Shown here: one piece after another, positions 57,391 through 64,000 of the stretch
Layout of the letters: every line of letters starts with the position of its first letter
Position numbering within the stretch: position 1 is the first letter of the stretch
NCBI GenBank assembly: GCA_029246415.1
Contig: JAQWNF010000030.1
Span: 1-64,000, forward strand
Origin: Glaciecola sp.
Lineage (GTDB): Bacteria; Pseudomonadota; Gammaproteobacteria; Enterobacterales; Alteromonadaceae
Direction: 5' to 3'
DNA length: 64,000 nucleotides
Program-made: the position numbers and the translations under genes
Notes under the pieces: generated by a model
What the model saw: the letters and a program-made list of their open reading frames with translations, nothing else
What the model was told of the DNA's origin: nothing
The model's database searches: none

Positions 57391-59190
57391 TCATTTTTTA
57401 CTTAAACGGCCAATGTGGCTTTCTAAATTCATCCCACCGGCACGTTGTGCTCGTTGATAGTAGTACAGGGCTTCGATGTTACGTTGGCGTTTTTCTAGCA
57501 TCTTTGCCGCTTGCAAATTCATATAGCCATCATGGGGCATGGCATCAGCAAGAATCACTGTAATTTTTATCACCATGTCGATGTCTTTATTTTTCTTATA
57601 GCGTGCCAATGCAGTATTCATCATCTCCAACCAACTGACTTGTTGCAGATGCGCAGCTTTACCTAACGCTGTCTCCCAATTATGTGGAGTCGGCAACGTA
57701 ATAGGTTGGGGGATTTCCGTAAATGGGTAATCTGCCATTAAGGTTAGTACATCAGCAAAGCCTTGATACTCTTCACTTGGCAGAATGGGACGACGTTGCC
57801 AAGCGGTATTAGCGTTAATAAAATACTGAGCCTGTTGCTTAGAGGCTAGCAAATCTAATTGCCACAAACGATCATAAAACGCATTAGCAATGACAAAGTA
57901 ACCACTTACGTTAGGGTGTAAATGCTCTAACATCAGGTTGCGTCCAATTATCTTGTTGGGGCTGCGTTGTCTTAGCGCAGCTTGCGCATCAACGAGTGCG
58001 ACATGGGTAAACTCTGCAGACAATTCTCGGATAATATCATTGATCACGCTAGGTGCTCTAAAACGTAATAAGTCATGCTCGGTCGCGAGTGCAAACTGAG
58101 TTTGCGCACATGCTATCAACTGGCGTGCGATACAATATTGTCCCAACTGATAGTGCAGCTGTGCACTTGGCTGAGTGAGTGCACCTGCTGCAGTAACTAG
58201 ATGCGCTAGCTGTGTTTTAACCTGTGCTAAATCGCGCTGAGATTGCAGTTGTTGTAATTTGTCCAATAGCTCAGTTGGGATCGGGTTACTCTCAAAAGGA
58301 GGATGGTCTTGCTCATTACTCGCAACAGTCGATATGAGTACTGGAATATTGGCATCACCATAACGACTTAATAATGCGTGCATATTATGGCGAAATTGCG
58401 CTACCCCTGCTGCAAAAATAGCTGATTCGGTTGCGATCTGTTTATGCTTTGCTACTTTGGACATTAATGTGCGTGATGATCGTTCGCTAGCGTCGCTTCG
58501 TGAGTTGCTTGCCGAGTTGCTAGGCGAATTACTTGCCGAATTAGTCGCCGAATTAGTTGGCAATTTATTTGACGTTATACGGTTAAGTGTATTTTGTATC
58601 AATTGAAATACGCGCCAGTTCCGCAGTGCTAAAAACCATCGTGTAGACGTACTTGAGCCAGCCACTACAAAGTTTGATCCCACACCTAAGATCCCCAAAA
58701 ACTCATTATGCCCGGCGTAAATAAGTACGCCGTCTGGTTGTTGCTCAATAATTTCATCAGCAAAATCTAACAACGTATATGAATTCACCGCTGACATAGC
58801 AGTATTGATTACTTCAACATAATGACCCGGTTTAGAGGCACGCACGCGACTTTCGAGCATTCCCGCCAAAGAGGCACCTAAACCATAGGGATAGCCCGCA
58901 GCCGTTGAGCCACCTTGTACAAATAAACGAAAGCCATTATCGGGTTTGTCTTTAAGTAAAAAATTGGCTTCCATGCTTACAGGCGGCACTGAGCTGTTTT
59001 GAGCAAAGTAGCGTTTGATAATATCCGGTCTGGGTAATTGATATTCCGAATGGGAGGGGTTATCAATAAAGAGTGGATAATCTTGGCCATAATTACCCAA
59101 GCGCAATGCCATTTCTAATAACAAAAAGAACAGGATCGGTAAGCTAATTGCAATCCCGTACATCAGCCAAATGGGAGGAGATTTTTTCAT
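57391..59190 (-). CDS. SGNH/GDSL hydrolase-like membrane protein (second of a tandem pair)
   Basis: 599 aa. One N-terminal membrane helix (about residues 8-28), then an SGNH fold: catalytic Ser in FVQGGSTAAGYPYG, the GHNEFLG block and the Asp/Glu-His block LEHLHPNVSGY, followed by helical, TPR-like repeats. A low-complexity stretch near residues 212-235 (NSATNSASNSPSNSASNS) interrupts the domain and is encoded by imperfect 12-bp repeats. It overlaps its paralogue by 4 bp (translational coupling). Probable esterase or acetyl-transfer role in cell-envelope modification. Confidence 0.82.
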   Translation of the reverse strand: MKKSPPIWLMYGIAISLPILFFLLLEMALRLGNYGQDYPLFIDNPSHSEYQLPRPDIIKRYFAQNSSVPPVSMEANFLLKDKPDNGFRLFVQGGSTAAGYPYGLGASLAGMLESRVRASKPGHYVEVINTAMSAVNSYTLLDFADEIIEQQPDGVLIYAGHNEFLGILGVGSNFVVAGSSTSTRWFLALRNWRVFQLIQNTLNRITSNKLPTNSATNSASNSPSNSASNSRSDASERSSRTLMSKVAKHKQIATESAIFAAGVAQFRHNMHALLSRYGDANIPVLISTVASNEQDHPPFESNPIPTELLDKLQQLQSQRDLAQVKTQLAHLVTAAGALTQPSAQLHYQLGQYCIARQLIACAQTQFALATEHDLLRFRAPSVINDIIRELSAEFTHVALVDAQAALRQRSPNKIIGRNLMLEHLHPNVSGYFVIANAFYDRLWQLDLLASKQQAQYFINANTAWQRRPILPSEEYQGFADVLTLMADYPFTEIPQPITLPTPHNWETALGKAAHLQQVSWLEMMNTALARYKKNKDIDMVIKITVILADAMPHDGYMNLQAAKMLEKRQRNIEALYYYQRAQRAGGMNLESHIGRLSKK

Positions 59191-61019
59191 GACGTACTGC
59201 TCATATGTTGCTGGATTTGTTTCAGGTATTGTTGCGCTTGGGGATGATTAGGCTGCAATGTCAGCACGGTTTGTAATGATGTGATAGCTTGCTCATATAA
59301 GCGTTTGTTGAACTGGATTTGCGCCAGGCTCAAACGCATATTGACATCACTTGGGGCAAGCTCTATTGCATGTAACGCATAATAATGGGCGTAATCAAAA
59401 CTACCTGCTCGGCGATACAAGTTGGCTGCACCAATAGCATATTGAGGGTTGAAGGGCAGGCCATCGGCTAAGGTACTGGCGGCATTAGCGGCTAACAACC
59501 ATTGTTGCGTGTTTTGATAATGATTAACCAATAACGTTTGTTGTTTTAGGTAGTCATTCTCATTGATGCGAGCTAGACCAATCTGTTCAGCTGGCTCGGT
59601 CGCAATCAGCGTCGGTACCGGTTGCGGGGATGCGGTAAAAGGGTAATCTGATGTCAGGTTATTGATTTTATGTTGCGCAAAAATAATATCTGCAGCACTG
59701 ATTTGACTATGTTGCTGTGCAATCGCTTGGGTTTGTGTATAAGGAGCTTGTGGCAAGAAACCTCGCTCAATCATCGCTTTCAGTGCGCTATGTGCCAATA
59801 ATGTATAGCCCTTAGCATTGGGATGTAAATGCTCCAACATCAACTCATTACCTATAACACCATCCGTACTCGCCTCGATTAATGCCTCTTTACCTGCAAC
59901 CAAGTGAACATTCGGGTGTTGTTGTGCGATATCCGTAATAATCGCATTGAAGTGTTCGGGTGCACGAAAACGCAAGCCATCGAGGTTGCGTGCTGTGGTC
60001 AAATATTGTTTCGCTTTGGTCAGGTTAGTGGATTGTTGTAGGGGTAGTGTGTTGAGTAATGCCTGTCCATAGCGATAATTGACCAGTGCGTGATAACTAT
60101 GTTGCTGATACAGGGATTGAAGTTGTGTCAGTGAGGTAGCATCCGAATCTAACTCGTTTGCTGCAGCAGTAGGAAGTGTATAAGAGCTGTTAAACGGGAC
60201 TTGGTCACGGTCATTACTGGCTATAGTCGATAAAAATACGGGTAAGCCTGCAGAGTCAAACTGCGTCACAATATGCTTTAGGTTATCACTAAACTGATTG
60301 ATACCGGCCATATATGCAGGTGACTCAAACGCAATGGATTGATTTTTAGCGATACTCGCCATGACGGTTCTTGTATTGGCTGTGGCTGATTCGTGTGCTT
60401 GATTATCTAACAGTGCTAATATTACGGCCTGCATTAACTGTACTATGCGCCATTCTTTTAATGATAAATACAGTAAGTTAAGGCCATGACTGCCTAACCC
60501 TTGATAACTAGAGCCAACTCCCATTACACCTAGGTACTCATTATGCCCAGCATAGATATAAATCGCATCGGGTTGAATGTCTAATACCTCATCGACAAAA
60601 TCACGCAGCATATAGGTATTAATCGAAGACATAGACACATTAATCACTTCGATTTTTTGTTCGGGGTATAAACCTTTTAGACGATGTTGCAAGATCCCAG
60701 CTGGCGCACCGAAACGACCATACGGAAAACCTGCTGCACTTGATCCTCCCATAGCAACAATGCGCAACGTATTTTGTGGTTTTTGTGCGAGGAAAAACTG
60801 CGTATCGATAGCGACATTGGGCGCGGCTTCTGGAGAGGGGAAATAGCGCTGAATAACATCAGGGTTAGGTTGAATGTAAGCCGGTTGATTGGGCACGGGT
60901 ATAAATAAGTCGTGGCTGCTGCCGTACCCACTGATGCGCAATATCCCTTCTATACCTATTAAGACGATGATGGGAATCACAAGCGCGATGGCATAAAACC
61001 AAGTTTGGGCTTTTTTCAT
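59187..61019 (-). CDS. SGNH/GDSL hydrolase-like protein with C-terminal TPR (first of a tandem pair)
   Basis: 610 aa from ATG 61019 (MKKAQTWFY); the in-frame TTG at 61037 adds six residues. One N-terminal membrane helix, SGNH blocks (AMGGSSAAGFPYG, AGHNEYLGVMG, LEHLHPNAKGY) and clear TPRs at the C-terminus (YAIGAANLYRRAGSFDYAHYYALHAIELAP; LYEQAITSLQTVLTLQPNHPQA). Paralogue of the next gene with the same layout. A carbamoyltransferase gene lies nearby on the other side of the AFG1-like gene; SGNH proteins and carbamoyltransferases are often neighbours. Confidence 0.84.
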   Translation of the reverse strand: MKKAQTWFYAIALVIPIIVLIGIEGILRISGYGSSHDLFIPVPNQPAYIQPNPDVIQRYFPSPEAAPNVAIDTQFFLAQKPQNTLRIVAMGGSSAAGFPYGRFGAPAGILQHRLKGLYPEQKIEVINVSMSSINTYMLRDFVDEVLDIQPDAIYIYAGHNEYLGVMGVGSSYQGLGSHGLNLLYLSLKEWRIVQLMQAVILALLDNQAHESATANTRTVMASIAKNQSIAFESPAYMAGINQFSDNLKHIVTQFDSAGLPVFLSTIASNDRDQVPFNSSYTLPTAAANELDSDATSLTQLQSLYQQHSYHALVNYRYGQALLNTLPLQQSTNLTKAKQYLTTARNLDGLRFRAPEHFNAIITDIAQQHPNVHLVAGKEALIEASTDGVIGNELMLEHLHPNAKGYTLLAHSALKAMIERGFLPQAPYTQTQAIAQQHSQISAADIIFAQHKINNLTSDYPFTASPQPVPTLIATEPAEQIGLARINENDYLKQQTLLVNHYQNTQQWLLAANAASTLADGLPFNPQYAIGAANLYRRAGSFDYAHYYALHAIELAPSDVNMRLSLAQIQFNKRLYEQAITSLQTVLTLQPNHPQAQQYLKQIQQHMSSTS

Positions 61020-61175
61020 TATTATTAGTGTCCGCAAAAATGATGAATATTGTTAATGAATTGAGTATATCTTGTTTCATCCTAAGTGAACAACCCCGTG
61101 ACATCGCTATGCTCTCAAGCCTATGCGTTGCCACATTTTGATCCCCATACAGAATTCTAGTGTACATACCATCAT

Positions 61176-62672
61176 GTGGATAAATTCATCAGCTCCATGA
61201 TGAAGGCGATGATAAAGATGAATATGAAAACGATGATAGCACAACATCGCGTCGCTCGGCGTGACTTATCGAAAGGCCCCGTGGCAGCGGCTTATGAACT
61301 CAAGGTGGACGCGGGGGAGGTGCGACGAGATAACGCGCAAGTCGCTCTGGCGGCAAAATTCGATGCCCTGCACGAGTCTCTTGCTTCGCTCCCACCAGTT
61401 CACGTATGCACCGACTATGCGACAGAGAGTAGCAGTACAAGCAGCAGTCCACTGTTACTGGCGCGATCGCTGGCATCCGCCCAGTCCTTTCTTCGAAAGA
61501 AGTTACATCCGAGGTCTTATGCTCCATCACCGCGAGGCATGTACATTTATGGACCGGTCGGGGTCGGCAAGAGCTTTCTAATGGATCTCTTTTACGCGTC
61601 GGTTTCTGTTCCTGACGAGGGTTCTTGCGGTGATAATGACAGTCACAAACACGCAAAGATTACCAAACGCAGAGTCCACTTCCATGAATTCATGCTAGAT
61701 GTCCATCATCGAATCTTTGTCATCAAACAGAAGCACCCACGAGATGATGCGATTCCCATCATTGCGCAACAATTGGCACGAGAAGCCCAACTCCTGTGTT
61801 TCGATGAATTTCAAGTGACAGATATTGCCGATGCCGTGATTTTAAAGCGACTGTTTTTATTATTATTGGATTTGAATGTCGTGGTGGTGGCCACCTCGAA
61901 TCGAGCCCCAGATGCCTTGTATGAGGGAGGCATTAACCGCTCCCTATTCTTGCCATTCATCGACATGTTGAAACAGACGTCCGACATTATTTCCATGGAG
62001 GCTTCCTGCAAGGATTATCGACTCGAAAATCGAGCGGGCGGTCAATCCTACTTTTGGTCTAATTCAGATGTTCATGGCGATATTAATAACAATATACAGG
62101 CGCAGTTAGAAGCAATATTTGGTGGCACAGCATCCGTAACTGAGGCAGAAAGCATTTCCGTCCTCTTTGGTCGTGCCGTCCGATTGAATGATCGGTGCGC
62201 CTGGTTTGACTTTTCCGAGTTGTGTTTCCAACCGCTCGGAGCGGCCGATTATATTTCCCTCTGCAATCGATTTCCGATCCTCATTATGGATCGCGTTCCT
62301 CAATTGGACGCCAATTACCTCAACGAAGCGCGACGGTTTGTGACCCTCATTGACGCTTGTTATGAATCTCGAACCCGCTTGGTGCTGTCGGCACAAGTCC
62401 CACTCGACGAGTTGTTTGTCGATTTTGAAGCGCAAGTCGTAAGCAGTGATGGAGATGAAGAGTTATTTGTGAGTGACAAGGGGGGAAATTCGAGTTCGTT
62501 TGCGACGACCATGATCCGTAACAAAGATGGGGAATATTGGGAGTGGTCGGCGACCGGTCGAATTGACGTGTCACTGGCACAATTATCGTCCGCCAATGAT
62601 CTCTCCTTTTCTTTTCGACGAGCCGCGTCTCGATTGGCAGAAATGGGTGGAAAAGAATGGGGACGGCAATGA
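61176..62672 (+). CDS. AFG1-type AAA ATPase of eukaryotic (plant/algal/stramenopile) appearance
   Basis: 498 aa. Walker A YGPVGVGKSFLMDLFY, VHFHEFMLDVHHRI, Walker B LLCFDEFQVTDIADAVILKRLF, VVVATSNRAPDALY and RRFVTLIDACYE are AFG1/ZapE motifs. HFHEFMLDVHHRIFVIKQKHP is closer to mitochondrial AFG1 than to ZapE, and the C-terminal WSATGR-x5-SLAQLSSANDLSFSFRRAASRLAEM block with its insertion is a plant/algal-type AFG1 signature absent from E. coli ZapE (375 aa). Codon use differs sharply from neighbours: CGA is about 20 of 33 Arg codons by hand count, and GC is higher. GTG 61176 opens the frame, with several ATGs near 61197-61233 as alternatives; no clear ribosome binding site. The frame is intact and intronless. 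Native ZapE would be elsewhere. Confidence 0.85.
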   Translation: MDKFISSMMKAMIKMNMKTMIAQHRVARRDLSKGPVAAAYELKVDAGEVRRDNAQVALAAKFDALHESLASLPPVHVCTDYATESSSTSSSPLLLARSLASAQSFLRKKLHPRSYAPSPRGMYIYGPVGVGKSFLMDLFYASVSVPDEGSCGDNDSHKHAKITKRRVHFHEFMLDVHHRIFVIKQKHPRDDAIPIIAQQLAREAQLLCFDEFQVTDIADAVILKRLFLLLLDLNVVVVATSNRAPDALYEGGINRSLFLPFIDMLKQTSDIISMEASCKDYRLENRAGGQSYFWSNSDVHGDINNNIQAQLEAIFGGTASVTEAESISVLFGRAVRLNDRCAWFDFSELCFQPLGAADYISLCNRFPILIMDRVPQLDANYLNEARRFVTLIDACYESRTRLVLSAQVPLDELFVDFEAQVVSSDGDEELFVSDKGGNSSSFATTMIRNKDGEYWEWSATGRIDVSLAQLSSANDLSFSFRRAASRLAEMGGKEWGRQ

Positions 62673-62929
62673 CGAAAGGTCTTTACCTTACCAACTATTG
62701 CATCCATTCATACCAAATATTCCTTAGCGGCCGAAATACGTACATAAGAGACTGTCAGCTTTGGTCGTATTCTGTTTTTGAAAATGTCAGACTAAATGAT
62801 GACGAATCCAGTGCAAGAACAAGGGGAGCGATTCATCCCAGCGACGTCACTGTCGTTGCAATCACGGGTTTTCTCGCTAAAGATCTATAAAAATTTCACC
62901 AGTAATATATTAACTATGGACGGATAATT
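62673..62929. other. Gap between the AFG1-like gene and the lipoprotein gene
   Basis: 257 bp with no supportable gene. An open frame at 62657-62890 matches nothing recognisable. Base composition shifts from mixed to AT-rich near 62880, close to the likely boundary between the foreign segment and resident sequence. Confidence 0.5.
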
Positions 62930-63304
62930 ATGAAAACAACACACCCCTTCAATGCATCATCATTGAAACTACCTTTACTCTCGCTGGTTGTATTGGGTAC
63001 TTTAGGTTTAAGCGCTTGCTCAGATCAGTCTGCAAAAGACAAAGAGGCGGCGGCAAATAAAGAAACGACCGTTGTAGATACCATGAAGAAAAATGCAACA
63101 GATGCGAAAAATGCATCCGCCGATATGCTTGATAAAACCAAAAACAAAGACAAAGCCACAGCTTATGGCACTGAAGTAGCTGATAAAGCTGCAGCAGATA
63201 AAGCCGCTGAGTACAAAGACGCAGCAATAGATAAATTAACAGCAGGCAAAGATAAACTATCCGATATGAAAGCTAAGGCGATGGATAAAAAATCTGATGC
63301 TTAA
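62930..63304 (+). CDS. Small Lys/Ala-rich lipoprotein
   Basis: 124 aa. Signal peptide with lipobox LSAC (Cys about residue 30), then a highly charged, Ala/Lys/Asp-rich helical region (TMKKNATDAKNASADMLDKTK; ADKAAADKAAEYKDAAIDKL). ACGGATAA lies before the ATG. The stop TAA at 63302 is followed in the same frame by 17 further codons (EMLEKAKEKVTDGDGGH) to a second TAA at 63356-63358, so the gene may be recently shortened. Function unknown; the composition resembles small stress-type lipoproteins. Confidence 0.75.
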   Translation: MKTTHPFNASSLKLPLLSLVVLGTLGLSACSDQSAKDKEAAANKETTVVDTMKKNATDAKNASADMLDKTKNKDKATAYGTEVADKAAADKAAEYKDAAIDKLTAGKDKLSDMKAKAMDKKSDA

Positions 63305-63494
63305 GAAATGTTAGAAAAAGCCAAAGAAAAAGTAACAGATGGCGATGGTGGCCATTAATATCTTTGTAGTTCAACACTCAAACTTATAGTTAGTATTCAC
63401 GTGAAGGTTAACAAATTATTAACGTTCACGTGAGTTTTATGGCACTATTAAAAATATAAAGAATAGTTACATAGAACATTGCATAATAATTATA

Positions 63495-64000
63495 ATGACT
63501 AAGCAATACATTTTAGGGATCTCTGCGCTATACCACGACAGCGCTGCAGCACTCATCATTGATGGCAATATTATTGCTGCCGCACAAGAAGAACGATTTA
63601 CTCGGATCAAACACGATCCAAGCTTTCCCCATAATGCCATCGAATATTGTTTAAATACTGCACAAATAGAACTCGAAGACATCGATGCGATTGTTTTTTA
63701 TGATAAACCATTATTAAAGTTTGAACGTTTATTGGAAACGTATTTGGCTCATAGCCCGAGAGGGTTTAGATCGTTTGCTAGAGCGATGCCTATTTGGCTC
63801 AAAGAGAAATTGTATTTTAAACCGTTACTCCGACGAGAATGCCGTGCGCTAGTGCATCGTCGTCGTGCTCACACTGACAATACCAGCATTGAAGCACAAA
63901 TCGCAAAAGAAAAAACACCTGTCATTCCCGTATTAGGATTTAGCGAGCACCATCTGTCGCATGCGGCATCTGCGTTTTATCCATCGCCATTTCAACGAGC
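63495..64000 (+). CDS. Carbamoyltransferase (NodU/CmcH type), 3' end outside the window
   Basis: N-terminal domain of a carbamoyltransferase: ILGISALYHDSAAALIIDGNIIAAAQEERFTRIKHD, VFYDKPLLKFERLLETYLA and GFSEHHLSHAASAFYPSPF, with the conserved metal/substrate histidines. About 168 residues are visible of an expected 570-610. Such genes often sit with SxtJ-like and SGNH genes in envelope or secondary-metabolite clusters; the partner genes would lie to the right of the window. Confidence 0.92.
   Translation, partial: MTKQYILGISALYHDSAAALIIDGNIIAAAQEERFTRIKHDPSFPHNAIEYCLNTAQIELEDIDAIVFYDKPLLKFERLLETYLAHSPRGFRSFARAMPIWLKEKLYFKPLLRRECRALVHRRRAHTDNTSIEAQIAKEKTPVIPVLGFSEHHLSHAASAFYPSPFQR

Noticed and set aside
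57340-57395. Two copies of TTTCGCACCAA before the SGNH gene end
   Set aside because: Short imperfect direct repeat of about 28-bp period in a non-coding stretch; no further copies or symmetry to suggest a function.
61300-61656. 118-codon minus-strand frame inside the AFG1-like gene
   Set aside because: Shadow frame caused by the higher GC and CGA-rich codons of the sense gene.
61176-62672. AFG1-like gene considered as the native ZapE of this bacterium
   Set aside because: Longer by over 100 residues, with a plant/algal-type C-terminal block and foreign codon use. It does not resemble the resident genes.
62657-62890. 77-codon open frame after the AFG1-like gene
   Set aside because: No recognisable features and it overlaps the end of the AFG1-like gene in another frame. 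More likely a chance frame in non-coding sequence.

Overview
The window is a 64 kb piece of a gammaproteobacterial chromosome, most likely a marine member of the Alteromonadales. The evidence is the gene orders smc-zipA-ligA, comEC-msbA-lpxK-ycaR-kdsB and gltA<>sdhCDAB-sucABCD, a TonB-dependent receptor paired with a secreted pullulanase, and low-GC, TTA-rich codon use. No rRNA, tRNA or CRISPR array was seen. The species cannot be fixed from sequence alone.

Positions 1-31300 are mostly core housekeeping: the 3' part of pnp, nlpI, a secreted HExxH protease, cysZ, smc, zipA, an unusually divergent NAD-dependent ligase, comEC, the lipid A/KDO block (msbA, lpxK, ycaR, kdsB), rimO, a DEAD-box helicase, a cytochrome c, a Crp-like regulator, a sterol-desaturase-type hydroxylase, a LysR operon, tcdA, pirin and manC. 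Positions 29995-41600 hold the TCA block: gltA divergent from sdhCDAB-sucABCD. SucB carries two lipoyl domains, and three stacked hairpins lie between sucB and sucC.

Positions 41700-49700 form a starch-type locus: a TonB-dependent receptor followed by a pullulanase-like lipoprotein with three C-terminal repeat modules. Upstream are a 33-bp tandem repeat with LacI-type operator symmetry and a divergent small gene encoding a double-glycine leader peptide.

Positions 49775-53957 are a decayed chromosomal integron. The integrase is a pseudogene (frameshift plus loss of the IntI-specific region). It faces a five-cassette array separated by attC sites. Four cassettes are toxin-antitoxin modules (YefM/YoeB, HicA/HicB, BrnT/BrnA with a nonsense-mutated toxin, HigB/HigA) and the fifth encodes a small membrane protein. 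The three toxin-first cassettes share one promoter layout (-35, 17 bp, -10, 6 bp, ATG), which predicts leaderless toxin mRNAs.

Positions 53982-64000 carry an S41 peptidase, an alginate-export-type porin, two tandem SGNH/TPR membrane proteins, an AFG1-type ATPase, a small lipoprotein and the start of a carbamoyltransferase. The ATPase looks eukaryotic (plant/algal/stramenopile type) in both protein sequence and codon use, so it is either a eukaryote-to-bacterium transfer or an assembly chimera. It and the integron are the most unusual parts of the window.
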